Shown piece after piece: positions 1 to 6,979 of a DNA stretch of 14,501 nucleotides. Origin of the DNA: an uncultured Bacilli bacterium. GTDB taxonomy: Bacteria; Bacillota_I; Bacilli_A; RF39; UBA660. The notes under the pieces were generated by a model. The model had not been told where the DNA came from, searched no databases, and saw only the letters and a program-made list of their open reading frames with translations. The stretch's first letter is position 1. Each line of letters starts with the position of its first letter. The DNA is taken from NCBI GenBank assembly GCA_948687865.1, contig CAPQQE010000020.1:3670-18170 (forward strand), read 5' to 3'. The position numbers and the translations under genes are program-made.

Positions 1-521
1 CAATGTTTAATAAAATTGCATATTGTAATGCTGATTTAGAAGATGCACTACAAGCTTTAAATATAGAAAGATTAGGAAGTGAGTCATCTAAAAAGATAGC
101 AAATGACAAAGAATGCTATAATTTAATAATAACAATAGTAAATAACCAAGATTTACCAGTAGACTATAATTTTGATTGCATTACTAAAGTAGTTGGTCAA
201 GCAACAACAAGATCAATAATTGAAAACTTAGAAAAACTATATAGATTAAAATATATAAAAATAAAAGCATTTGTAGAAAAAACAACTACTAATTCAGTTG
301 GCACATTCTGTGTTACTGGTAAATTAGAAAGAATGAAAAGAGGTGATTTAGTAAAACTAGCAGAAGAAAAAGGATGGAAATCATTAGGTGGAGTTACTAA
401 AGATTGTAATTATTTAGTAACAAATGATACAACAAGTGGTTCATCTAAAAACAAAAAAGCTAAAGAGTTAGGAACTAAAATAATAACAGAAAATGAATTT
501 TACGAATTATTACAAATTTAA
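1..521 (+). CDS. ligA: NAD+-dependent DNA ligase, C-terminal part (5' end outside window)
   Basis: This is the C-terminal portion of a LigA-type DNA ligase, which seals nicks in duplex DNA during replication and repair using NAD+. Numbering from the ATG at base 3, residues about 15-85 match the helix-hairpin-helix domain (ALNIERLGSES, then VVGQATTRSIIENL, equivalent to the bacterial ALGIR.VGE and VG...A.SI segments). Residues 99-172 form a BRCT domain (GTFCVTGKLERMKR, GGVTKDCNYLV, GSSKNKKAKELG, ITENEFYELL). The adenylation, OB and zinc modules are not present and should lie upstream. The ATG at base 3 has no visible upstream context and sits where the middle of the family begins, so I treat the gene as truncated by the window edge. 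A split ligase with a separately encoded C-terminal chain is a less likely alternative. It ends 21 bases before the next start. Confidence 0.87.
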   Translation, partial: MFNKIAYCNADLEDALQALNIERLGSESSKKIANDKECYNLIITIVNNQDLPVDYNFDCITKVVGQATTRSIIENLEKLYRLKYIKIKAFVEKTTTNSVGTFCVTGKLERMKRGDLVKLAEEKGWKSLGGVTKDCNYLVTNDTTSGSSKNKKAKELGTKIITENEFYELLQI

Positions 522-542
522 AATTAATTGGAGGTAGTAAAA

Positions 543-1532
543 ATGGTAGTATGTTCACATTGCAATCAAGAAGTAGAAAAGTATCAAGTAAAAAGAGACA
601 AGATTTGTAAATCATGTTATTTACGAATGATAAATTCAAAACGTAGAGGTAAAGAATATATAAAATTAATTGATATGAATGATAAAGAAAGAAATAAAAT
701 AATGAACAGAAGAGGAGGAGCACAAAGAAAAGTAACACAAAAACAATCAAAAATAATAAAAACTAATTTTTCTGAATTGAAAGATATAGATCAACAAAAA
801 GATATAGTAATGAAAGACATAATGCAGGTATTTGAAAATAACAATGCTAAATGGCCTGCAGATTTTAGTTCAATTATACCAGTGTTTAAACAATTGAATA
901 TTTTGTTACATAATTATATAGATATTTATTTTACAGCAGAAAATCTTTTAAATATGTTAGAGACAGACTATGTTCATGCTAAAGAATATTATTCAAATTT
1001 ATATGTTAATAAAATCAAAAATAATGATTATGAGAATATAGAAGAGATAAAAATCAAAAAGCAACTATGGGAAGATAGGCATAATGCGTTTCTTGAAATA
1101 AGAAGAGGGCTTAAGAATGTAATAATAGAATATAATAATGGTGGTTCTCTATTTACTCATCTAGGAAAAGATGAAAACTTTATGAAAATGTTTGAAGATA
1201 ATTATAATAGATTAATGAGAATAGAAGCTGTTTTAAAAGATAACATTTATAAAGCAAGAGCTTCAAAATTAGTAGAAGATGAAGACTTTTGTGTTGGAAA
1301 AAAGACTAATGTTCCTGTAAAAGAAAGATATGTAGTTACTTTAAAAACAACATATAAAGGTGTAAGAAACAAAACAGATTTCGTCAGAACAGTATTTGCT
1401 ATAAATGAAGAAGACGCGAAATCACAAGTAATAAAATATTTAGAAGACAATAAAGATATATTTAAATTTACATATAAATCAAATGACTTCACAATAGTTA
1501 AGTCAAATGATATAGAATGTTCCAGGCAATAA
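543..1532 (+). CDS. Zinc-ribbon protein of unknown function; first segment of a frame-disrupted gene
   Basis: I do not recognise the function. The ATG at 543 is chosen because GGAGG (530-534) lies 8 bases upstream; the in-frame TTG at 528 overlaps that site and is unlikely. The N-terminus carries four cysteines in two CxxC pairs (C4, C7, C22, C25), followed by a very basic stretch (SKRRGKEY, NRRGGAQRK). This suggests a zinc ribbon that binds nucleic acid or protein. The middle (about 80-250) is charged and helical. The last 75 residues form a beta-beta-alpha-beta-like module (RYVVTL...FVRTVFAINEEDAKSQ...FTYKSNDFTI). Two further copies of this module appear immediately downstream in another frame. 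The stop at 1530-1532 therefore looks like a frameshift product rather than a natural end, and the full product would be about 525 residues. Confidence 0.75.
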   Translation: MVVCSHCNQEVEKYQVKRDKICKSCYLRMINSKRRGKEYIKLIDMNDKERNKIMNRRGGAQRKVTQKQSKIIKTNFSELKDIDQQKDIVMKDIMQVFENNNAKWPADFSSIIPVFKQLNILLHNYIDIYFTAENLLNMLETDYVHAKEYYSNLYVNKIKNNDYENIEEIKIKKQLWEDRHNAFLEIRRGLKNVIIEYNNGGSLFTHLGKDENFMKMFEDNYNRLMRIEAVLKDNIYKARASKLVEDEDFCVGKKTNVPVKERYVVTLKTTYKGVRNKTDFVRTVFAINEEDAKSQVIKYLEDNKDIFKFTYKSNDFTIVKSNDIECSRQ

Positions 1533-1665
1533 CGAAAATCTCAGGAAAGATTTAAAAGAAATAGCAGTAAATCAAGAAGAAAATAAAAATTCTCAAGATG
1601 AAAAACGAATAAAAATAAATGAATATTATTTTAAATTTAATATTATATTATCTGACAAAAGGGTT

Positions 1666-2055
1666 ATGAACATTTCATATATTGTTAAAAATACTAATAA
1701 ACAATTAGCAAAGCAAAAAGCTGAAAGTAGATTGATAAATGAATATTCAAATATTATATCGCGTAGGTTAATATCAGCTAGAAAGAAGAACTTTAAAGAT
1801 AAAGAAAAAGAAGAGTTTGTAAGTATATTACCAAGTGATTATGAAGTAAAATTTAGAATAAATATAAATGGAATTAGATATGATAAATGTTTAATAATAA
1901 GTACAAATAATGAAAATGAAATAAATAGTTTGCTTAAAAAGAAATGCAAAAAAGAATTTAAAAATTATAGATCACTAACAGGTATAAGTTATAAGTTAGC
2001 AAATAAAAATTCAAAAGAATATTCTATAAAAGTAGAAGAAAATATTAAAATCTAA
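1666..2055 (+). CDS. Second segment of the frame-disrupted zinc-ribbon gene (two repeat modules)
   Basis: The frame is open from 1516, about 150 bases before its only ATG at 1666, and that upstream stretch reads like normal coding sequence (NVPGNNENLRKDLKEI and onward). AAAAGGG before the ATG is only 2 bases away, too close to be a good ribosome site. I infer that this is the continuation of the 543-1532 gene after a +1 shift within 1516-1530, not an independent gene. It holds two copies of the module that ends the previous segment: EYYFKFNIIL...ISYIVKNTNKQLAKQKAESRL (partly before the ATG) and YEVKFRINI...LIISTNNENEINSLLKKK...EYSIKVEE. It stops at 2053-2055, but the frame one base ahead stays open. 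The module's function is unknown. Confidence 0.55.
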   Translation: MNISYIVKNTNKQLAKQKAESRLINEYSNIISRRLISARKKNFKDKEKEEFVSILPSDYEVKFRININGIRYDKCLIISTNNENEINSLLKKKCKKEFKNYRSLTGISYKLANKNSKEYSIKVEENIKI

Positions 2056-2122
2056 AGAAATAATAAATGAAGTAACAGAAGACGTGATAAAAAGAAAATC
2101 AAAATCTAAAGGAGAAGAATAA
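2036..2122 (+). pseudogene. C-terminal tail of the frame-disrupted gene, out of frame
   Basis: This short open stretch is one base ahead of the 1666-2055 frame. It reads LKSKEIINEVTEDVIKRKSK-SKGEE and then TAA at 2120-2122. It has no start codon, so it can be translated only if the ribosome or the true sequence shifts +1 between 2036 and 2055. It has the same lysine/glutamate-rich composition as the preceding segment. It also ends as genes in this genome usually end, on a GGAG that serves the next gene, with a TAATG stop/start overlap. An extra A in one of the two AAAA runs (2039-2042 or 2047-2050) would explain the shift. AAAATCTAAAG occurs at both 2047-2057 and 2101-2111, in the same frame. 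Confidence 0.5.
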
Positions 2123-2328
2123 TGAATAGAACTCAATTTATAAATTTAATAAAACAATATTGGAGAAGTCATCAAGAGTTATCATTTCAAGATATAATAA
2201 GTATATTTTTAGAAATAGGAGATCATGAGTTCAGAATTATATCTGAAGATGAAGCTAAAACTAAAATATTAAAACTTTGTCAAGAGAATGAAGATATTGA
2301 TAATAAATTAGATGAAATGTTTTCTTAA
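2122..2328 (+). CDS. Small acidic helical protein, unknown
   Basis: This is a 68-residue protein I do not recognise. Its ATG overlaps the TAA of the preceding tail (TAATG), and AAAGGAG at 2108-2114 lies 7 bases upstream, so start and coupling are well supported. The sequence looks helical (RTQFINLIKQYWRSHQ, DIISIFLEIG) with an acidic C-terminus (ENEDIDNKLDEMFS). No membrane segment, cysteine pair or catalytic motif is visible. It closes the first transcription block, since a promoter follows directly after its stop. Confidence 0.75.
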   Translation: MNRTQFINLIKQYWRSHQELSFQDIISIFLEIGDHEFRIISEDEAKTKILKLCQENEDIDNKLDEMFS

Positions 2329-2333
2329 CAGTA

Positions 2334-2362
2334 TTTACTTTTCTTACAAAATATGATATAAT
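2334..2362 (+). promoter_or_regulatory. Sigma-A-like promoter with extended -10
   Basis: TTTACT (2334-2339) and TATAAT (2357-2362) are separated by 17 bases, and TG at 2354-2355 gives an extended -10. It lies in the 72-base gap before the gene at 2401, with transcription expected to start near 2369. The 32-base span from GTATTTAC to TATAAT has exactly the same layout as the promoter at 8622-8650. Confidence 0.75.
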
Positions 2363-2400
2363 ATAATTAATAAAACAAATATAGAAAGAAGGTAGATAGT

Positions 2401-2928
2401 ATGAAAGATTTAGTACCAACAAATAATAAATCTCTATCATCAGTGAATAATGATTTAATGTTAAAAATAAATAATATAATAGAAAATTGTTATGAGATTG
2501 ATACTCAAGAATTAACTGAAGTAACAACTGAAGTTGTACATACAGTAAAACTAAAATCATTGAAAAAAGCTATAGATAGTATATGTATGAACTTAGCATC
2601 AGTAGGGGAGCCAACTTGGAATGCAGATGCTAAAGACATAGCTTGGGATAATCAAAAAAGACTAGCAACTATCTACCAACTTCTAAACGTATACAATATG
2701 ATAGAAGAGGACGTTAAGAACATAAAAAGAAATAAAAATAATTGTATTAAAAATACAGATTACTTATACACAATATTATTAAGAGTACAAGAATTACTAC
2801 AATTAGAACAAAAATTTAAAGAAATAAAAATAAAAGAAATTACTGATACAATAGAATTTTATCAAATATTAAATGAATTGCATAATCCAGAATTAAATAA
2901 AGGTCAAGAATTATTAGAAGGAGAATAA
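2401..2928 (+). CDS. Hypothetical helical protein
   Basis: This is a 175-residue protein of unknown function and the first gene after the promoter at 2334-2362. AGAAGG (2387-2392) lies 8 bases before the ATG, a weaker ribosome site than its neighbours have. The chain starts with a polar stretch, then is mostly helical. The only distinctive segment is about 66-90 (ASVGEPTWNADAKDIAWDNQ), containing three tryptophan/aromatic positions. The C-terminal half is a probable coiled coil (RVQELLQLEQKFKEIKIKE). There is no signal peptide or membrane segment. The next gene starts 2 bases after the stop, so the two are probably co-translated. Confidence 0.78.
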   Translation: MKDLVPTNNKSLSSVNNDLMLKINNIIENCYEIDTQELTEVTTEVVHTVKLKSLKKAIDSICMNLASVGEPTWNADAKDIAWDNQKRLATIYQLLNVYNMIEEDVKNIKRNKNNCIKNTDYLYTILLRVQELLQLEQKFKEIKIKEITDTIEFYQILNELHNPELNKGQELLEGE

Positions 2929-2930
2929 AT

Positions 2931-3176
2931 ATGAAAAGTAGAAGTGGAAAAGAGATCATAATTAATGATGTTGAGTTAGATAGCTCTTTTAAAAATGAGA
3001 AATATGAAGGTTTCACATTAAATTGGGATAGTAATATTGGCTTTGGTCAAATGACATTTCTAAAAAATGGAAATAATATTGATGTAGAAACTGAATGTAT
3101 GTCTGGAAATGACGATAAAAGGTTTATAAAATTAGTATTAGACAAGTTTATAGAAAAATTAAACGTTATAGAATAA
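2931..3176 (+). CDS. Small hypothetical protein, beta-rich
   Basis: This is an 81-residue protein I cannot assign. GAAGGAG (2917-2923) lies 7 bases upstream of the ATG, inside the end of the previous gene. The pattern GFTLNWDSNIGFGQMTFLKNG suggests two or three beta strands followed by a helix (FIKLVLDKFIEKLN), as in many small phage accessory proteins. It sits between a helical unknown and rtcB in one operon. No catalytic motif is visible. Confidence 0.75.
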   Translation: MKSRSGKEIIINDVELDSSFKNEKYEGFTLNWDSNIGFGQMTFLKNGNNIDVETECMSGNDDKRFIKLVLDKFIEKLNVIE

Positions 3177-3190
3177 GAAGGTGAAATATG

Positions 3191-4534
3191 ATGTATGAAG
3201 CAATTGGTTATAAACAAAAATTAGAAAAAGATTATGATATAAAAATATTTACTGATAATGTCAATTTTAGTTGTTTACAACAAACTGAACAACTATTAAA
3301 ACAAAAAGAATTCAAAGATATTAAAGTTAGATTAATGCCAGATACGCATGCAGGAAAAGGAGCAGTAATAGGGTTTACCGCAAAAATGAATGATAAGATA
3401 ATACCTAATATAGTTGGATCTGATATTGGCTGTGGAGTATTTGTGGTTAATCTTGGAAAAATAAAATTAGATTTAGAAAAATTAGACAAACTCATAAAAG
3501 AAAACATACCACTTGGAGCAGAAAAATATGATACCTCAGTAGCTAAATTTAAAGATTTAGATAAACTTTTCTTTATTAATCCAAGTAAATTTTTCTTAAA
3601 CAGTATAGGAACAATAAAAGGAAGATCATCTGGGTTCGTTCCTACTAAATTTGAAAAACAAATAGGTACATTAGGAGGAGGAAATCATTTTATCGAAATT
3701 GACGAAGATGAAGATGAAAACAAATACTTAGTAATTCATACTGGTTCAAGAAATCTTGGAAAGATTATATCTGAATATTATCAAAAAGTAGCTGTTGAAC
3801 AAAGATCTGGAATAGAAGATTATATGTTAAAAAGAAAACAAATTATAGAAGAGTATAAATCAAAAGGAAAACAAAAAGAAATTAAAAATAAATTAGAAGA
3901 ACTTCAGAAAAGATATAAGTCAGCAAAACATAATACTAATATGCCTATTGATTTATGCTATTTAGAAGGAAGTTGCAAAGATTTCTATTTACATGATATG
4001 GAAATATGTCAAGAGTATGCAAAATTAAATAGAGAAGTAATAGCAAATAGAATAATAGATTGTATAAATAAATTAATGAACTATAATCTAAGTTTAGATA
4101 ATTGTGGACATTTTCATACAATTCATAATTATATAGATTTTAAAGATAATATAATAAAAAAAGGTGCAGTCAAAGCAGAAAAAGGAAAGAAAATTATCAT
4201 ACCTATAAATATGAGAGATGGTTCGTTAATATGTGTTGGAAAAAGCAATCCAGATTGGAATTATTCAGCTCCTCACGGAGCAGGAAGAATAACGTCTAGA
4301 GGAGAAGCAAAATCTCAAGTAGATTTAGAAGAGTATAAAAGATCAATAGAAGGTGTTTACTCATCAACGGTAAATCAGTATACAATAGATGAAAGTCCAT
4401 TTGTGTACAAACCAATGGATGAAATAGTAGAAAATATAAAAGATACTGTAGATGTTATAAAAATAATAAAACCAATTTATAATCTTAAAGGATCAAATGA
4501 ACAAGAAAAATTATACTATATTAATGATAAATAA
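3191..4534 (+). CDS. rtcB: RNA-splicing ligase RtcB
   Basis: RtcB is a GTP- and Mn2+-dependent ligase that joins RNA 2',3'-cyclic phosphate or 3'-phosphate ends to 5'-OH ends. All family motifs are visible (numbering from 3191): MPDTHAGKG (49-57), VGSDIGCG with the metal-binding Asp78 and Cys81, LGGGNHF with His166, HTGSRNLG with His183, NCGHFH and IHNY with His312, and SAPHGAGR with His362, the expected guanylylated histidine. About 447 residues is a normal bacterial length. Tandem ATGs occur at 3188 and 3191; AAGGTG (3178-3183) is 4 bases from the first and 7 from the second, so I prefer 3191. It is the last gene before a terminator. In a phage its likely role is repairing tRNA or other RNA cut by host anticodon nucleases. 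That role is inferred; the enzyme identity is clear. Confidence 0.95.
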   Translation: MYEAIGYKQKLEKDYDIKIFTDNVNFSCLQQTEQLLKQKEFKDIKVRLMPDTHAGKGAVIGFTAKMNDKIIPNIVGSDIGCGVFVVNLGKIKLDLEKLDKLIKENIPLGAEKYDTSVAKFKDLDKLFFINPSKFFLNSIGTIKGRSSGFVPTKFEKQIGTLGGGNHFIEIDEDEDENKYLVIHTGSRNLGKIISEYYQKVAVEQRSGIEDYMLKRKQIIEEYKSKGKQKEIKNKLEELQKRYKSAKHNTNMPIDLCYLEGSCKDFYLHDMEICQEYAKLNREVIANRIIDCINKLMNYNLSLDNCGHFHTIHNYIDFKDNIIKKGAVKAEKGKKIIIPINMRDGSLICVGKSNPDWNYSAPHGAGRITSRGEAKSQVDLEEYKRSIEGVYSSTVNQYTIDESPFVYKPMDEIVENIKDTVDVIKIIKPIYNLKGSNEQEKLYYINDK

Positions 4535-4565
4535 TAAAATAATAGAATAAGAATAAAACGAGAAT

Positions 4566-4596
4566 AAACCAGAATTAATTTTCTGGTTTTATTTAT
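4566..4596 (+). terminator. Rho-independent terminator after rtcB
   Basis: There is a perfect 9-bp inverted repeat, AAACCAGAA (4566-4574) and TTCTGGTTT (4581-4589), with a 6-base loop and a TTTTATTT tail. It lies about 30 bases downstream of the rtcB stop. Confidence 0.85.
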
Positions 4597-4604
4597 GTAA
4601 TTTA

Positions 4605-4636
4605 TTGTTTAAAACTTCTAAATATTGCATTATATA
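4605..4636 (+). promoter_or_regulatory. Possible promoter before the gene at 4655
   Basis: TTGTTT (4605-4610) is followed 17 bases later by CATTAT (4628-4633) within TGCATTATATA (4626-4636). The same 11-base string occurs at 6590-6600 before groES. Some promoter is needed here because a terminator lies just upstream, but the hexamers are imperfect in AT-rich sequence. Confidence 0.4.
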
Positions 4637-4654
4637 TTTTAGGAGGTATTAATT

Positions 4655-5110
4655 ATGGATGCAGATGAAAGAATAAGTATATTAAAACAATTTTTTGATA
4701 GCACTATAAATATAGGAGAAAAAGCCATAGATTCAATAAGAGAAGCTGTTTTAATCATGAAACAACTACCACCATCTGATGTGCCAAACACATTTGTAAT
4801 GGAACAAAAAATAATATCTATATTAGATGATTTGCAATGGGTAATTCATTTATTAAAATCTAAAAAGTCAAAAGTATCTGAAGATATTATGGGTGTTAAA
4901 GCACCAGATATTACTTATCTTATTAGAGAAGGTAGAATAGGAACAGATTTAATAAACATAGAAGTATATAATAGGAACGAAGAAAAATTAAAACCTCTAA
5001 TGAACAAAGAGTCTACAATTGAAAATACAATTGCTTATCTATCTTCATTAGATAGCAATCTTAACAAGTATTTATATTTATTAAGAGACAGAGTAAATTA
5101 TAATAAATAG
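4655..5110 (+). CDS. Hypothetical helical protein
   Basis: This is a 151-residue protein of unknown function, the first gene after the rtcB terminator. AGGAGG (4641-4646) lies 8 bases before the ATG. It appears almost wholly alpha-helical (DERISILKQFFDSTINIG, EQKIISILDDLQWVIHLLK, AYLSSLDSNLNKYLYLLRD) with one polar loop around GVKAPDITYLIREGRIG. It has no cysteines and no membrane segment. A four-helix-bundle accessory protein would fit, but no family is recognised. The next gene follows 14 bases after its stop. Confidence 0.78.
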   Translation: MDADERISILKQFFDSTINIGEKAIDSIREAVLIMKQLPPSDVPNTFVMEQKIISILDDLQWVIHLLKSKKSKVSEDIMGVKAPDITYLIREGRIGTDLINIEVYNRNEEKLKPLMNKESTIENTIAYLSSLDSNLNKYLYLLRDRVNYNK

Positions 5111-5124
5111 GAAGGAGGGTAACA

Positions 5125-5685
5125 ATGTCAACTAATTTTTATTTAGTACCACATAGACACATAGATATAGAAAATAATTTATACAAATTAAGAGACGAAT
5201 ATAATGAAAAATTAAGAGTTTTGTCTGAAGAATATAAAGAAAAGATAAAAGATTATGTATGTGAATTATCTAAAGATGAAAGTCTTGTAATGTCATATGG
5301 TTATAATGATGACTGTGACGAATTTTTGACTAGACTTGAACTACCAACGTTATGGGAGTATAGTCTACCTAAGATTCACATTGGCTTAAGACGTGGTGGA
5401 TGGAAATTCTTATTTCAAGCATGTGATGAATTTAATTCATTTGAAGAATTTAAAAATTATTATAATGAGAATAAAAACAAACTTATGATAATTGACGAGT
5501 ATGATAAAGAATATTCATTAGATGAATTTATAGAAGAAGTAAATGAAACATATAGTAAAAAAGATAATATAAGTCATATAGAATATGTAAAGAATAATTC
5601 TTTTGACTATTTTACATTTGAATTTAGGTCAGATTATTTTGTAGACGATAAAGGTTATGAATTTAGTAAAAGACAATTTAGTTAA
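5125..5685 (+). CDS. Uncharacterised phage protein of the 'MSTNFYL...HIG..GGWKF' type
   Basis: I recognise the pattern but no function is known to me. The MSTNFYL start, a central IHIGLRRGGWKFLFQA (about 85-100), then FNSFEEFKNYY and a DEYDKEYSLDEFIEEV segment recur in proteins of many phages and some bacteria. Related proteins that I recall often carry CxxC zinc pairs after the N-terminal motif; here that region instead has HRHIDIENN and a coiled-coil-like insertion (LRDEYNEKLRVLSEEYKEKIKD). AAGGAGG (5112-5118) is 6 bases before the ATG, and the gene sits directly upstream of the DHH phosphoesterase. The family link is from memory of the motif and has not been searched. Confidence 0.78.
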   Translation: MSTNFYLVPHRHIDIENNLYKLRDEYNEKLRVLSEEYKEKIKDYVCELSKDESLVMSYGYNDDCDEFLTRLELPTLWEYSLPKIHIGLRRGGWKFLFQACDEFNSFEEFKNYYNENKNKLMIIDEYDKEYSLDEFIEEVNETYSKKDNISHIEYVKNNSFDYFTFEFRSDYFVDDKGYEFSKRQFS

Positions 5686-5703
5686 AATTAAGGAGGTTTT
5701 ATA

Positions 5704-6582
5704 ATGATTAAAGTTTTTATGCATAATGATTTAGATGGCTATAGTTCAGGTTATTTAGTAGGTAAATATTTTAAGGAAATAGGAAGAGAAGATATTGCTT
5801 ATAGTGTTATGAGTTATGATACTAAATTTCCAATAAATGAAATTAATAAAAATGATGAAGTATACATAGTGGATTATCATATTAATCCAGAACTATTAGA
5901 AGAAGCTGTTAATAAAGCAAAAGAATTAGTATGGATAGATCACCATGTATCAGCTATAAATGAATATAAAGAATATTTCAAAAATAAAGGTAAATCATTA
6001 GAAAAAGAAGTATTAGGAAATTGGAATGAAAAAGATAGTGCTACATTACTAACATATAAGTGGTTTTTTGCAAATAAAATTCCAAATTGGGTTATGTTAG
6101 TAGATGCTTGGGATACTTGGAAAACAGATAGTGAATATTATGAAAATGCAGAATTACTAAATTTAGCAGTGCAAAATATATTAAGTATAGATCTAATAGA
6201 AGAAATAGATACAAATAAAAATTTTTATTTACAATGTATTGAAACTGGTTCAATTTATAAAGAATATAGAGATCAGTGGTCTAAAGCATTTTCAGATAGA
6301 TACGGATTTGAAACTACAATAGAATTAGAAGATGGTAAAATAGCTACTGCATATATATTAACTTTAGGAAATGCAAATAGTAAATTCTTTGGAGATAAAA
6401 TTGATAAGTACGACTTCTGTATAACACAAGGATTCGATGGAGAAAAATGGAATGTTAGTGTATATTCTAATAAAGAAAACATGGATTGCTCTAAACTAGC
6501 TCAGCATTTTGGTGGTGGAGGACACAAAGGTGCGTCTGGATTTACATATAATGAAATTAAACCACTGTTTACAAAAAGTTAG
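5704..6582 (+). CDS. DHH/DHHA1 family phosphoesterase
   Basis: This is a metal-dependent phosphoesterase of the DHH superfamily (RecJ, NrnA/nanoRNase, pAp phosphatase, cyclic-dinucleotide phosphodiesterases). Motif I is MHNDLDGYSSG (His7, Asp9, Asp11), motif II is IVDYH (Asp57), motif III is the signature WIDHHVS (Asp79, His80, His81), and motif IV is VDAWDTW (Asp134-Asp137). The C-terminal DHHA1 domain ends in FGGGGHKGASGF (269-280), which binds substrate in NrnA-like enzymes. At 292 residues it is shorter than RecJ and near the NrnA size. AGGAGG (5691-5696) is 7 bases upstream. The substrate cannot be read from sequence. Short oligonucleotides (nucleotide recycling after host DNA/RNA breakdown) are the simplest guess; cleavage of cyclic-dinucleotide signals is possible. 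Confidence 0.92.
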   Translation: MIKVFMHNDLDGYSSGYLVGKYFKEIGREDIAYSVMSYDTKFPINEINKNDEVYIVDYHINPELLEEAVNKAKELVWIDHHVSAINEYKEYFKNKGKSLEKEVLGNWNEKDSATLLTYKWFFANKIPNWVMLVDAWDTWKTDSEYYENAELLNLAVQNILSIDLIEEIDTNKNFYLQCIETGSIYKEYRDQWSKAFSDRYGFETTIELEDGKIATAYILTLGNANSKFFGDKIDKYDFCITQGFDGEKWNVSVYSNKENMDCSKLAQHFGGGGHKGASGFTYNEIKPLFTKS

Positions 6583-6602
6583 ATTTTAATGCATTATATA
6601 AT
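6568..6602 (+). promoter_or_regulatory. Possible promoter region before groES
   Basis: TTTACA (6568-6573) lies at the end of the phosphoesterase gene. It is followed by TGCATTATATA (6590-6600) and TATAAT (6597-6602). The 18-base spacing fits CATTAT (6592-6597) better than the perfect TATAAT, which is 23 bases away. The 67-base gap here is unusually long for this genome. Two TATAAATA strings (6612-6619, 6625-6632) also resemble T4-type late boxes but may be chance. Confidence 0.35.
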
Positions 6603-6649
6603 AATATAAAATATAAATAAAATTTATAAATAAGAAAGGAGAAAGTAAA

Positions 6650-6979
6650 ATGATTAAACCAATCAATGATTACATTTTATTAAAAGAAGAGAAAACAGCA
6701 AAAGAGCAAGTTGAAGGTTCTATAGTTGTTTCAATAACTAATGAAAATGATGATACAGCTTCAAGATTAAAAAGATTTAAAGTAATAGCTATATCAGATG
6801 GTTATTTAAATCCACACACAGATAAAGAACTAAAAATTAATGAGAAAATTAAAGTTGGTTCTATTATTTTTATGGACAAATTTTCTGGAAAGAAAGTACT
6901 AGATAATGGTACAGAATATGTTTTAGCTAAAGAAGCTGAAATAGTTGGATTAGAAATTGAAGAAGGAGGAAATATATAA
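6650..6979 (+). CDS. groES: GroES-like co-chaperonin
   Basis: This is the 10-kDa lid of a GroEL/GroES chaperonin. Its 109 residues include the family opening IKPINDYILLK, a mobile loop with the GroEL-contacting hydrophobic triplet Ile25-Val26-Val27, and the C-terminal core KVGSIIFMDKFSGKKV...GTEYVLAKEAEIVGLEIE, which matches bacterial GroES closely. The loop following IVV (NENDDTASRLKRFKV) and the segment DGYLNPHTDKELKINE are longer or more polar than in typical GroES. AAAGGAG (6635-6641) is 8 bases upstream. The stop overlaps the groEL start (TAATG, 6977-6981), so the two subunits should be translationally coupled. Phage GroES analogues such as T4 gp31 adapt the chaperonin cage to capsid protein. 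Confidence 0.9.
   Translation: MIKPINDYILLKEEKTAKEQVEGSIVVSITNENDDTASRLKRFKVIAISDGYLNPHTDKELKINEKIKVGSIIFMDKFSGKKVLDNGTEYVLAKEAEIVGLEIEEGGNI

Noticed and set aside
528..542. TTG at 528 as start of the zinc-ribbon gene
   Set aside because: It overlaps the GGAGG site, which is ideally placed for the ATG at 543.
6612..6632. Two TATAAATA strings like T4 late promoters before groES
   Set aside because: TATAAATA also occurs inside coding sequence (for example near 4705-4715), so in this composition it is not evidence by itself.
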